Shown here: one piece after another, positions 26,915 to 40,800 of the stretch
Position numbering within the stretch: the stretch's first letter is position 1
How the letters are laid out: each line of letters starts with the position of its first letter
NCBI RefSeq assembly: GCF_000003605.2
Contig: NW_003124903.1
Span: 83,182 to 135,388, forward strand
Source: Saccoglossus kowalevskii
Taxonomy: Eukaryota > Hemichordata > Enteropneusta > Harrimaniidae
Length of the DNA stretch: 52,207 nt
Direction: 5' to 3'
The notes under the pieces: generated by a model
Database searches by the model: none
Told to the model about the DNA's origin: nothing
What the model saw: the letters and a program-made list of their open reading frames with translations, nothing else
Translations under genes and position numbers: made by a program

Positions 26915-28732
26915 AAATATTATATCACAAATTTATTACTGCTCGTTACACAGCTACGTCACGTACATAGCTACGTTACTACACGTTGTATTCATACACC
27001 GACGAATAAATGTGTAAATACATAAATTAACATTATGAATAAAACAGAAAATACAAAGAATGTGGACTTACATTGGTTAATGTTACTCAATACAAACGGG
27101 TCCCGGGGCACCTATAGCGCTGTAACATACATCAGCTAAACTCAACACAATGTGTTATTAGTTGAGTGTAGCTTTTCAATGTTTTTTTTTCTATCATTTC
27201 GGAAACGTTGTTAATACGTCCCATGTAATAACACAGTATTTTGAAAACTAAAGATTCTTTTTTTCTTCAAATGAAGCTTAAATATTAAATATACTGTAAC
27301 AAAGTTGAGTGACACTGGAAAAGTGAAAAGCTTGGCAAGCCGCAGTAGGTAATTAAAAGCATTGTCACACGCTATTGTTTATACCAATTTCTAAAACATT
27401 GTAGACGACGATTCTGGTATTCATTTGTCGCATCAAATTACGAATAGATGGAAATCGAGTAATATCATTTAACCAAGGGTTATCTATATGCCGACAAAAA
27501 CAGAATGCGGTCATATCGTTTATCGAGAATGTAATGTGTTTGACTTCTCAATGTTATCCGGGGCACGTATTCAATAACATTATATGAGTTTGTGAAAGTG
27601 AAAACCAATAAACTGATTGCTTCGGGCGATACTTCATGCCAATCACTCGATTTGCTGTTTGCGTTCTGTATCATTGGCATAACAAGTTGATTCAGTTTAA
27701 TATATATATATAACATTTGACTTCACCTGGTCCATTATCGTAATGCTTCTATGCTTTTTGTAATAACTGGAGTGTAGCGACATACAATAATGACTCTCCC
27801 GGCACGGCATTCGTCCATTATATAAAGGTCTTGTAAATTTATGAACATAATACAATTTATATGACTGTGTTTTTCTCGCTTTTTAAAGATGTTATTACAA
27901 ACTTCTAGCTTGTAAAAGGGTCTATGTATGTGATTCAAAAATCATTCGCACATCATTCTCCATATGGGAATCGTTAAATTGTATTTCTATTTAGAAAGTT
28001 TTATTGTGCAGACGTTACACTGTGACTAATTTATCGTGAGGTCATCCCTATGCATATGTAACGTGTTATAGTTACACTCAGATCATTCAGGAAGACATGA
28101 TATGATATGATATGATATGATATGATATGATATGATATGATATGATATGATCAATCGCAGCTGACCATAGAGATTAATTACGTATTCCAGATGGCTATAT
28201 TGTAATGAAAATATGTAGCTAAATGGAGAAGAATGTGTAAACAACACGATATATTTTATAGTAGTTAGTTATGTCAAGTTGCCTAAATAAGCCTTATATA
28301 AAAAGACATTCTAGAAAACACACATACATCATTATCTTTTGCTAACTTTTACATTCACCCATTATAATACCCAATGCTTTGATAAAAATGCATTATATAA
28401 ATTATTTTGAACAAATACGTTATATACATACCAGTTAATGCATTATGTATGAAAGTTACATCTTTTGTAGATGAATGTCGCAAACAATACTCTTTTTTCC
28501 TTAGACAGAATAGAAAAAAAATTAATTTATTTTATGGCTTTACTTGTATAAGCCACTGAGTTATTTAAATAAGGTCATAAGGTTTACATTTTGTAAGTAA
28601 TGTCAGTTGTGCACCCAACCATAAAATTATTACCTTTTCACACCTAATGAAATGAAATGAAATGATTTGTATCTAAATCTGTGAGCTATGTATATAAAAT
28701 AAGCCCTTTTTCATTTAGAAAATTTGTAAAAG
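26915..28732. other. Non-coding stretch with a pentanucleotide array
   Basis: Nothing is supported apart from the (TATGA)n array at 28096-28151 listed separately. AT-rich. Confidence 0.45.
28096..28151. repeat. (TATGA)n microsatellite
   Basis: Eleven tandem pentamers, CATGA followed by ten perfect TATGA units, in unbroken register. The perfect repetition suggests a young, length-variable locus. Confidence 0.95.
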
Positions 28733-28896
28733 TTAAAGCGGGGGAGTCGTCACCTGCGCATGCGTCAGATGGCCATAGCGTGTCATTGTTTACAAACAAG
28801 CGTCTACCCATGAACCTTTGCGTTTCAGAGTGTGTTATTATCGTCGCTTGGGACTCAATTCCCGCGCGTGCGCAGGCGACGACCCTCCCGCTTTAA
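28733..28896 (+). mobile_element. TTAA-flanked miniature inverted-repeat element, family 1, copy A
   Basis: A 156-bp element (28737-28892) is flanked by TTAA on both sides (28733-28736 and 28893-28896). Its ends form about 28-bp terminal inverted repeats: AGCGGGGGAGTCGTC at the left and, read from the right on the other strand, AGCGGGAGGGTCGTC, continuing into CCTGCGCATGCG/CCTGCGCACGCG. It is too short to code for a transposase and must have been moved in trans. A TTAA target duplication is typical of piggyBac-like and some other cut-and-paste families, but the AGCGGG end is not the classic piggyBac CCC start. A second copy lies at 44759-44921. Confidence 0.85.
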
Positions 28897-31637
28897 AGGA
28901 ACTTCGGTCAAAACACAATATATAAAACACACGTGAAAACGTCAGGTGAATCAGATCATCACGTGATGCAAGAAATAATAATAGGTTTGCATATTTAGCC
29001 TAAGGTGGCGTTCCTCAATATAAATGACACAAATAGACAAGTGAGGTCACCAAGATGAATGTATTTGCCATTTCTAAGCCAGCTTATATAAACTTGTGTG
29101 ACATTTTCCATTGAAGTACTGTCTTGACATGTTAAAAGATAGCAATCAACATATGTAGGATCATCAAGAAAAAGGTAACAGTACACTTATGACTATCGGT
29201 GAGCATAACTAGTTCATGGTGTAGTATAACTAGGTCATAGTGAAGCATAACTGGGTCATGGTGTCAATTAATAGACAGATTGTAAGATGATAATCATCCA
29301 GCTAAAAGAACAGCCTCGAGATCGGGTGACGTCGTGAAGGTTCAGTTTGAATGATCTGTTACTGTAATGATCCATCATATAATTCTGTTAATATTGGTGT
29401 TATTTATAGCTACCTTTTTTTTCGTAATTATGACCAATCAAATATTTCTCATTTTATCAATGCAGCAAAGTCTTTTTCCGAAACGATGTATAGGTGTGGA
29501 GGACTCCAATTATGCCCTACACAATTTCTTACTTTACACAGAAACGACAGATGGAGAGTGTAAACAACAAAAACAATGGTGTACCACGATTCCCCGTTGC
29601 GATACCCAGTAAGCTACCTCATTAAATGCTTGCGTAGTATACAAAAGGAGTTTCATGGTTCATTCACGACCGAAATGTGTGTATCTTTTTTTCGATTGTG
29701 TAATATTAGGCATAATTGTAAGAGAATCCCGTGTGCGTTAAATGTGTTAAATATCTGTTTATCCGTTACTCATTTTTAGTTGTTGGTTTACTAAATAAGA
29801 AATTCTGTAAAAATTCTTACACGTAATTCACCCAAGGGTGGACAAAAAGTAACACAATTTAACGATATGTCCACTAAAGGGGTTGAGCGACTAAATTGTT
29901 CACCTAATATGTATCATCAAAAAAGAAAAAAACATATATTTGATTGATAAAATCACATGAGACGTACTATGCTACTGTATTTTGTCATACCCGAAAAAAG
30001 AAATATCATAAAATTATTTAAAAATTAAGAAAACAAATGAAGATCACTATATTTGTTTAATATCTGATCTAATAATAATTATAGAGTTGACTTATATTAT
30101 ATCTTCTACATAACCCGGGCATAAAGCCTAAAAAGATCACAGAAATGTGCCGAAGTAACAATCACAGTAACTAGAAACGCTAAGTTCAAAAACACAATCA
30201 CAATTCGTGACAGTTGAGCAGCGGATCCCGGGTAATAAAACGCAAACGGTCGTTATGAAAGCCTCGTATATTCTTACAAACGTTATATCCACGCTTCTTT
30301 AATATTTTGTTCAAATTGGACGCTTTTACACGATATCTAGCAATTGAATGTGAAATTCAATTACTTCGCGAAAAGTCACGACACGCGAAAAACACATTTA
30401 GAAAATCAACCACATATGTAAATACATCACCGCAAACATTATCTAATCAATGCATCGACTTGAGTTTATATATCTCATTGATATTTATATTTAATTCGGG
30501 GATTTTAATAGTGCAGATTCACAACATATGCATCAAAACCTTAACTACCAAAATACCAAGGACGCAGCAATATAGGAATTTGAATGAATTCAATTAATTT
30601 CACAATACTCCCATTTGTGCTCCACTGACTGATTTTTTAACATAGTACTTATCGGCAAGAACAGATGAACGCTTCTATGGTTACGCAACATGCAGTCTTT
30701 CATTTTTGTGCGCAATTTCTAGAGCAATTCCAAATTGTGTGATATTTACTCAACAATGGTACCAAATCTGAGCTTAGATCATGTTTAAGAAAGTGCAAAA
30801 TATATCAGCAAAGTATTGAGTATGTTTTGTTAATATTTAACAATTATAGCGATACTGTAATGTTCCTTGTATTATTTACTCAATACTTAGCATTAGACTA
30901 ACATTAAATATTCATTAGCTTCATCCACCCATGTTTACTGGCTGAACAGTTCTTTGCACGAAATTCTCATTGCGCTAGTTTTATTTTCATTCAATTATAA
31001 AAATGTTTAATTTCCCATGTAAACAGTTGTAAAAAGAAAAATCTTTAAAACAACTGCATTCAATGACCGGATTTTACGGCTTGTGTTTGTTGATTGTAAC
31101 TGTCAGAACAGAAGCTAGCCGACTAAATGTGGTTAAATTGTGCAATTTGTTCTAAATCTGAAAAACGAAAAAAAAAGAAAATTAGATTATGAATAGACTA
31201 ATTAAAACTACATTTCCTTATAAGGATAATAAGTTTTAAAAAAGTATACACACATGTGTCATATCTTTACCGCATTTATCTTAGAGCAAACTTTGATATG
31301 GGCTTGAACAATATTTATTCGCGATACTTCGCTAAGGAGTGCAGTTAATGCAGTCAGAAAAAATGACCGAACACGCCAACTGAAGTTTAGTCTTCCAAAA
31401 CTATGCCTGCTTTGTTTGTAAAAACTGATTGCTTTACAGACAGGTGTAGTAACACGCATAGATGAATGATTTCATTTGTTTCATTGTTTCCTCCTTAATG
31501 AAAGGAGGTACGGAATATGTTGTTTTTTTTTCTTTTTCTGGGTTATTCAGTTGATAGTTTAATTGTTTATTTGTTTACCTTGTCTTTTCTTATTTGTGGG
31601 TAAAGGTCACAATGACAATTTTGATTATTTTGCTTAG
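28897..31637. other. Non-coding stretch before the first sure lectin exon
   Basis: It carries a three-unit 21-bp tandem repeat (29202-29264). A hydrophobic frame from 29367 (MIHHIILLILVLFIATFFF) resembles a signal or membrane segment but has no donor in the phase the lectin gene needs. I see no other exon. The pyrimidine-rich tract and TTAG acceptor at 31600-31637 belong to the lectin gene. Confidence 0.45.
29202..29264. repeat. Three-unit 21-bp tandem repeat
   Basis: Three successive copies of a unit like AGCATAACTAGGTCATGGTGT with about 15% divergence. No function is apparent. Confidence 0.75.
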
Positions 31638-31842
31638 GTCAGCATCCAGTGCCCCTCGGATTGGAGACTACACGATGGACGTTGTTTTAAGTACTCTAGC
31701 TACAATACAAATTGGAACTTTGCCAGACAGCAATGCCAAGAAGAAGGAGCAGACATTGTTACAGTGCATAGTATGGACGAAAATGACTTCGTGGTGGACT
31801 TCATACTTGAAGAAGATCCAGGCGCCTATGGAGTATGGCTAG
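31638..31842 (+). CDS. Lectin exon A: first half of CTLD1
   Basis: The acceptor is TTGCTTAG at 31636-31637 and the donor is G|GTAGGT at 31843. The frame starts VSIQCPSDWRLHDG and ends ...GAYGVWLG. It carries the first three cysteines of a long-form CTLD (CPSDW, GRCF, QQCQ), the A-x-x-x-C-x-x-x-G-A-D-I-V-T-V helix and strand region, and GVWLG in place of the family's WIGL motif. An alternative acceptor CCAG at 31646-31649 would drop four residues and keep the frame. It ends in phase 1. Confidence 0.92.
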
Positions 31843-34800
31843 GTAGGTCGAGAATGATCCGTACTCCTGAAGGGGTTACTATCGTAGAAATATGGCAAAG
31901 TTGTACCACTAGTACCTGCAGCTGCTCATCCATTTCCGAAATCCCTAAATACATATTCTTATTAGTATTTCACTTTATTTTGCGAAATATGATTTTCCTT
32001 ATACTAAATAATATTGACTATGTGTTTCTAAATGGCACGAACCGTTTCTCACAGTTACCAATTGCTATGCTGAAGAACGCTGTTTGTTAAATTTCAACGA
32101 TTATTTCCAGCAGCAGGTGCTGAAACTCCTCGTTCTACTAGGGAAGACTGAATTAGTGGCCCTCTTCACAGATTATGTGTCTCCAAAACACGAATCTCCT
32201 TTAGCGGCATACACATGCACACGAACATATACTATCCCAAATGAAAGAAAACCAAGATCCGTACTGCGAAATACGGCAACAAATACACGCTTACACTAGA
32301 ATGTGTGTTTTGCATCGCACTTTCACAAAAATGAATCGTCCAAATTCTACCGACATAAATTCTCTCTCACTGTTTCATGAACGACTAAACCTAAAATGTA
32401 CTATTGAGATTGAACAAATAAAGCTATCGTGTTTCTGGTCCACTGTTTGCAATAGTACAACGTATGTATTTATTATTCATTCATTTTACCCATATTTAAC
32501 TGCAACATATTTAATTTGAATATGGTCGTAAAATTCGTTTGTACATACCTGGCCATCCGGGGTATGTGCCCTGCCTGATGATCAGTTTTACTACCAATCA
32601 TGATATTTTGACACGTTGTTACGATTGGAATTTACATGCCCTACAAATCGATCTCTCCGTCGACGACACCCCTCTGTGACGTAAATTGAAGACTATTCAC
32701 ACCGCCATAGTTTTAATCACACTCTGTAGTTAATGAAACAAAAATGTGTTCGAGGGAGATTTTAATTATTGTGAATGACAGTCTTGACGCTTTTGAATAT
32801 CATTGCTTTTTTTTTTACCTTACTTCTGAACATATTCATCGATAGAGGGCGCGAAAGGTGCATTAAAGATAGTGTTTAACGAACGATCCTATACTATTGT
32901 AACTTAGCAAACTGTACTTTATAAATGACGTTTTTTTATAATTAATATTTTCGTTGTAAATATCCCAACATTCAGCGCATAAAACTTGTAATATCGCAGA
33001 ACAAAATGGACACTAAATTACAGCAGAGACATGCTGGCTGTATAACTTGTTTTTTTAAAGTCACCATATATATTTTGCAATTTTTCAGGATACGTTGATT
33101 TTGACGAGGACCGTAATTTTACATGGCACGATACAGGAACAGACGGCTTCAACAATTGGTGGACTGAAATAGGTAAGATGTCTGAAATCACTAAAAACAG
33201 GGTCTTCGATAAAGTACCAAACGCTCAGTTATCGTTTGTCTGTGTGTATACTGTGTTCAATCTGTATGACGATACGTGTTTTATACAGTAAAAACCTTCC
33301 GTTTGTCAACCTTTCGAAATCACACTTGGAATATTTCAAAAGATGATTCATAAATTGATTGGTCGACGACTGAGCATGCGTCTTACGTATTACATCTGAA
33401 TAACTCGGATATTCTTTCCGTGCAATACTTCGTGCCGATAAGTTGCACCTTCCTGTGACGTGTCTGTGACGTAATTGCGTGTAAGTTATGACGTTCAGCA
33501 TTGACAATGTTATTGTTATTTTATTCGGCCATCAATGTAAACATAAAAACAAAAAGCTAAAAGCACCTATAAAAGATGAGAGACCAGGGAATACAAAAGC
33601 ATGGTTCATAAACCAGTATTTCCATCTTCTCGGTTATCATAAGAACTATATTAAAAGTACAAAATTGAAAGGACAAATCAAAAACAATAAAACGCTAAAA
33701 TCTCTAAAAAAAAATAGTGTCAAGATCAGCAGAGTATTTAATATATATTCAATTGGCAAAACCGCCCAAGAGTTATGAAGTATATTGGTTTGAGCAGATA
33801 AATGATTGAAGGTCAGGACATCAGTGTGACGCTGATTAATTCCAATATTGTTCATAACTGCTTGAAAGGCAATTTAGAGTGAATTTCAAAAAAAAAATTA
33901 ATCACGTCAGATCTCCTAAGATTTTCAGCTCAGTGATCTCATAAGACATCTTCTTGTCCATTCCCGCCATCAAAATATACTTTTATTGACGCCTCTGGGT
34001 GCCACTTTAGGCGCTAAGCTTGATTTGTATGTGTCGATCTGCTTTGATCTGAGATCGCATATAGTTTCTTAATATCTGTTTATGTGCTATATACATAGAT
34101 TTTATATTCAAACGCAGTTGTTATTTCAATCTATGCCTTTTTGACGTCATGAACTCGCTGTAGGGTGCGATTTATTTTAAAGGCGTTCCCAAGGTTTTTT
34201 ACCTTACATCAAAATATGCAGCACTAAATGTGTGGAATCGAGATTTTTCAGAACCAAATTCAGCATTTTAATGTTTTTTTAATGTTTTTTTATTAAGGTG
34301 AACCTAATGACTACACTGGTCATGAAAACTGTGTTATACTGTATACGACGAACGGTAAATGGTCTGACATTGACTGCGCCATCGGGCAATCGTTTGTCTG
34401 TATGAAGGTAATCTACATCTATTGTACATTTCACATGCATATTTACATAAAAATGCACCCTGGTAACTTTGGCGATCAAAAGTCCGTTAGACCTTTTAAA
34501 TTAATTTTTTTGTTCCGTATTTATCGTTTTTGTTAGCCCATGGTCGTTCATTCGGCAGTCACTCGCCACTAGTAGCGAGTTTGTTTTTAAAGCACGCCCT
34601 CGTTGACATTTTTACGTGCTGCCTTTTGTTTTATTTCCATTCCCATACGCTTCGTCATCTCTGATCGTGCGCAATACGTTATATATCGTTTGTCGTCTAA
34701 TTTTCTTGTTGAGTAAGTGTTTTTTGACATGATCATTTCAAAATATTCCAAGCTAGTTCTTGTTTCTAGAATTGAGAGAATAATATATATAATTTACAAC

Positions 34801-37800
34801 TGAGTTGATATGAAACATTTATTCTAGGGTGCTTTCATTTTCCATAATGTTTGCACTTGATTAATGATTATTGCTTAGTGGTGTTACGTTTATCTGTCTG
34901 TTTGATGGCACTGTGATAGCGTGTGTTTCCCGTTGGCGGTGGTCGTCATGACTGTGTTTGATGTGGAGCTCGTGCTACGCCTTGCAACGTATATGCGCGT
35001 AAGTCAAATTAACTGTTTTTTAAAGTTCGAGTTACTGAATGTGGACGTTCAACAAAAACTACAATGTATGTTGCCCGTAACTCGAAGTTCTGTTAACTGT
35101 TAATTGAACGCCGAGTTACAATTTGGACGTGGTATCACAAAGGTGGGCGTGGTTTCAAAAATATGGGCGTGGTCATGTCTGTAACTCGATGTTTTCGTAA
35201 CTCGATGTGCGTAATTCGATGTCCGTAACTCGAACATTTCGACATCTCCAATAAACAAAGCTTCACACAGAAGTATATAACAGCTGACGTAATTCAAGTA
35301 CGCCCTCACACATCGCGTTCAAATAAACCGCAATGAAAAAAACATGTGATTTGATAGGCTAATTGGTTCAATTGGCACTACATGTCACAGGGATTTTTTT
35401 TTATAAAATGTGTTGATTAACATTGATTTTCCCGCAATCCAATGCGCTCTTCTAATAGAAATCACAAGTATGAGGTTTTATCTGGCGCGACTTGCACTAA
35501 TTACCTTCGATGCCTTCCAATCACCTGAACAATACCTAATTGAAGTTTGTACTCGTTGATCTGCGCAACAGTCAAAGTCTCATCTTTGTTTATATGAGAC
35601 CCATATATCTTGCGCATGCGTGGCGCGACGACTACCGCCCTTTAAGGGTCTGAATCTAACATGATTCGGAATCTAAAATATTTTGACCGAGTGCTGATGT
35701 TTCGCGAAGCCACCACATTATGAATATGTCGTTAATATTTTCGTCAGTTGCGACATAGGCCGAAATGTCGATCGAACACGTCATAGTCGAACCTTGTACA
35801 TCATTTTAATATCCTCACAGAGGCCGGATGTTATACCCCCTAATGCATTGCTCACGCTTTATTTGGCAACTGAAACTTAAAGGTCGGTGGTCGTCGCGCC
35901 GGTTATGCGATGTCCTAATGAAATCACGAGTACAGATGTTTACTTTGGCACCACTTGCACTAATTACCTTAATTACAAAAAAGTACCTAATTAAAGCTCT
36001 TAATTTGTACTCGTGGGACTGCACAGCAGTCAAAGTCACTATCTTTGTTATATGAGCCCCATATCTCGCACATGTGTATAGCACGACGAGCACCGCCTTT
36101 AAACAAGGTCTAAACAGGATTTGATAATGTTTTCCCCTGTGTTAACTTTTAGAATAATACTATAGAAGACGATTACAGGTGTCAGTATGGATGGACACAT
36201 TCTGACACCAATTGCTACAAGTGGATAGATTCACCAGCCTCGTTCGCTGACGCAAATGCTTATTGCGAGAGCCAATTCACAGCTACGTTGCCGACCGTTG
36301 AGAGCGCTGATACCAATAGTGTCATATTCTCGCTTCTAGAATCACAAGACTCCTGGATTGGTAAATGTGATTTAGTAAATATAAGAACACACTACACATG
36401 AAATGCATGATACATGTACTGGTTTATTTGTTTATTTTTTTATAATTGGAAATTAGTTATTAGTTGGTCATACTAATAAATAAAAAAGACATTTCTAGGG
36501 GCATTTAGTCAATGATTAACTGATATGTGGGCTAGAATTTTCTGGGTAGATTTCATACTATTACTGTTCATAGTGTTTTTGAATTTCTATTTCAACAAAA
36601 TAGTCAGACGTGCACAGATCTGGGAGTGGGGACGTGTTTCCTAGTACGCACATTCTCGGGTCTCACTGAAACGTCATAATGAGCCTTGAACTTGAAATAA
36701 AATTATGACCAAAGTATAACATATTTTACACTGATTTTGTCACGATAAATTTCACTCCGAAAAAAAAAATTCTCCACCACGATTCATGCTCCGACGTAAT
36801 TTCCTGAAAACCTCACCCTGAACTCCTTAGTCACATGAGCACGACATTAAATGCAGTACGCAGTTCGAGACCGAGTCTAAAATTATATATTCCACGCACG
36901 TGGCCACTCTGGTAATATTACGTCAACTATTATTTTTTTCATCAGGTTTGAAAAAAGACGCCTCGGTTTATAATTGGGCGGACGAGGCCCCGACGTCACT
37001 ACTGTATACTAACTGGAGAGATGACACACCGAACAATGACACATTTTGTACCAGCATTGAGGGATCGTCTGCGCAATGGACGATAAATGATTGCGACAAT
37101 TTATTCACCTATGTATGTTCTAAAGGTAGGTTCACAGCACATTAAGACGGAATATTAAAGGAAAGTGAGTCGTGGTGTGAGGTCACAGACCAAATGATTG
37201 TTTCTCCCTACATCATGAAACAGTCGAAGCGTGACTGTTTCCTGCACGTAGAGCGCGTCCCCATATACCTTCGTTATTCATACACGTATACCCCATATTG
37301 CAATTCGGCAATGTAGTCATTGTAATGTTCCCCCTGCCTGGATACGTATGCGTCTGGGTTGGTGGTGGGGGACAACTTGCACATTCCGATGATGAGCGTG
37401 AAATCGTTATCGTCACTGCACGAGCTCATCATCAGTGTGTAACTGTCGTTTGAGCGTATGACTATTCAGGTTTACAAGTAAACGCTGTATTATGACATAC
37501 CTTTTATTCTCGGCACGACAAACCTGTTTCTTCCATCATATAATATATAATTTATTATAATAATTATAAAGATGAAGGAAACAAGTGCGTTGTGCCGAGG
37601 GTATTCGTTCTATAACCGACTTTCAATATGGTAACAATTAACAACATTTTTTGTATTCAATTAGTTTTGTGCGCGTAGTTCGATTCATTAAAACGGCCAC
37701 CGTTGTTAAAAGTGATAGGCGGGGGTTTCTCTGTTGTCTCTAAACAACGTGTTGGGAATATTTAGTAATGGGTGGGATTGGAAACTGGCTGAACGACAAC

Positions 37801-40800
37801 AATTGTGTGAAAAACGTGCACGAAAGATTGAATGCATTTCATTTGTCGAATAAGTAAATTGTGAGAGATGAAACAAGTCAATTCTCAGATGGATTAATAT
37901 GTACGAGTGTTGTCATCCATATTGCATCTTTAATGTATAATTCCCCTTGAACAATTGTTTCGATCTCCAGCTTCGCCATATTGGACTCGAGCCAGTCACA
38001 CGTTGACCTTTGATATTGTTATCGAAAACAGTGGTAACCACTTCCTGGAGGACACTGGTACCCAATCAAGTAATGTTACAATATACGGTAAGTTCACTTT
38101 TACAATTTTGTTGTAATCGCTGTTTTTTTGTATATATAGGTATTGCTCAAAAAAAGTTTTGTTAAACACTTTAATATACAAAATTATGATCTGTAGTTCG
38201 TTACAAATAATAAATCGCTCAGGTAAGCGCATAACGCGCTCATCCATGCGTATCCGCCTAGAAACTAATCATGAACAAAACAGTGTCGCCATAAAAATTA
38301 ACTCTTGGAAAATCACTGATTTATTGCTATTTCCGATTCATGACATAATCAGAAACATACATTCACAATCAATTAGCTTGCTTGACAGATTGTTTCTATC
38401 GTGAGATATGTGTATATCATGTATCGCTGCTTCGAGCACCAAGACAGCCTTGTGTGTAGAAAGCTTACTATAAATCCAACTGCCTCAAGAGGGCAGTCTA
38501 TACTTGTGATAAATGACCACAGTCATTTTAGATATTAACACATTATTCCGTGCAGGTGAGCTAACGAAGAATGATTAGACCAACAAAAAATAATCACGAA
38601 AAATATCTAAATATCGTTAAATCATTCCTGTCGACAGATTCCCACCAGATTAAACCCATCTTTTTTTCGAATTACCTAAACACGACTCACGTATATTTTT
38701 GCCCTGTCGAGACGTCATATTACCAGGAAATCTGCGATTTATTACAATTATACATAACAATTTACAACGTACCGTTTTCAACAGACAAACACGAATTTAT
38801 TTAACCTTTGTCGTACACATCCAGGCGAAATGACCGCACTGTACCCCGTATGTTCTGTAATGGTTCATTTCTTTAGAAAACAATTTGCCTGATATTTGGC
38901 GGCGTGCATTATCCAATAACTGGTGTAATTACGTACTCTAAACACGAGGCATTTTCACAGACGAATTACTGCATTACTGCGTTGTTTATGTCTCCTGAAA
39001 CAGCGGGTTTCACATAACAATACGTTATTCAAGATATAACTTGAGAAAATCCTACAGAAGTGAGATTCTTATTTATAGAGTTGGTATAATCATAAGATGT
39101 GGGTTGTTTACAATTTTGGGCTGGTGTTTGGTGACCAGAACAACCAGTTCTATCAGAATAGATTTAATATATATTTTGACTATTACAGTGTGTCGTGTAA
39201 GAACACGGGGACTTTTATTTCATGCTTCTCCGACTCGAGGTTAATACGTAACAGATCAGCAAGGCATGTTCCTTCAGATGTGTATAACATGTGGTTAAGG
39301 CGGCTCAACTTATTTAGTATTGTACACACACAAGACCCGATTGTTTTCACTTGTTTGAGAGAACTTACGAGTGTTGATAGCCAAAAGGGTGTCTAAATTT
39401 TGACCCCAACATTCTGCGACAATAAAACATATCTTGTCTAGTGGCATGCTAACAATATTTTTCAACTGTCTTTCCTGACTTGATATTAAATTAACTCTCT
39501 ATTCCGCAATATATTTGAATCTCGAAGTGAGGTTAATGACGGACATCGATAACACATTTTTGACAGAGGAATGTTCGCACATTTCGTTAAATCATCTCTT
39601 TGGACTGCTATTTGAAAGATAATTGTCTTTGAACCACTCTACATTTATTTTTGGTCTTAAATTAGAATGGAACCTTTCACCCAGCAATGTCTGTTTATAG
39701 TGCATTTTGTAGTTATTTTTTGATTGTCACTCTTAGCCGCACTCACTCTTGAATATGTCGCTGAGACCAGTGTTTATTAATGTATACATAATTTTTGCAT
39801 AATTATTGTTTCTTAATTTGCATAATTACCAACTCTAATTCTAAAATATCATACAAGCATTCTTGTTACAATATAATGACATATAGTTGTTGATAACTTG
39901 ATGTCTTTTTTAATAGGTGGGAGCATTACGGATTTGAGAAATGCTGTTGTAAACATGGGAATGCTGTTCAGTTCGTCTCTGTTTGTTGAAGTCATGTCGC
40001 CTGTGCCGTGTTTGGTTGAACCTTCCAGCGGTAACTGCGCAAATGGAATGACACTCAGTGTTTGGATTCTTATCGGTGAAGTGACTGGCGTCAGTCGGTT
40101 TATTTTCTCATCAGGTAAATTCATGTACAATGTGTGTAATCTGTATAGTTAACCCTAATGGTGCGATCACCTGTGATCAATCATTGATTACAGGGTAACT
40201 TGTTTTTGTAATTTGTCTACAAAGTCCGAAGTGAAGTAATCTGTAGTCAAGTGTGTTTTGACACTAGATAGTGCTAGATACGTGCAGTGAATTAAAGAAT
40301 TAAATGTGAGGTAACACTTGAATGACAGTTGAACATCATCGCCCTGCGTCATCAGTAAAAATTAGAGTACATTCTACCCAACCAACCAAAGGTGCAATAT
40401 AATATTTTTGAGTCTGGCGTATTTTCTATCTATGGTGAGTCCTCGGTAATGTCCTGCTCCGTTGAACAAAAAAGAACCCCCCATTCTTATCACAAAGAAG
40501 AGTATGTTTCATCAGTATAATTGAGCCGTTTCTTAAATGACATTCATTCATATGAATAAGACATATGCATGCGACAGTATATGTCAAAATGCATTATTTT
40601 CTAAATTACTATTCTTGTGTCTTGTGATTGTATTACACATTCAGTGATTGTACCTTTACCTGCCGACTGTCGTTGAATGAACACTAATCTGATTCATAAT
40701 TTAAGCTGACACTCTCTTTAACATTATTATCCCGTGATTATGCACACACATCATATGACCTGAAGGTCATTAACTATGTTCCCATGACCGTATTTCATGG

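Larger units (their letters stand above)
34408..36152 (+). other. Lectin intron C-D, rich in repeats
   Basis: A 1745-bp intron between AAG|GTAATC and TTTTAG. It contains a cluster of GTAACTCGATGT-type short repeats with GGGCGTGGT motifs (about 35025-35240) and two copies of a TTAA-flanked inverted-repeat element (35417-35645 and 35877-36102), described separately. Confidence 0.8.

Noticed and set aside
29367-29612. Hydrophobic start (MIHHIILLILVLFIATFFF) as an alternative lectin signal exon
   Set aside because: No donor in phase 0 follows the hydrophobic stretch, so it cannot join the first sure lectin exon.
31594-31842. Open frame starting at an ATG with a signal-like start (MTILIILLRSASSAP)
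   Set aside because: It overlaps the first lectin exon in a different frame. The CTLD frame has the diagnostic cysteines and fits the splice phases, so this one is a shadow.
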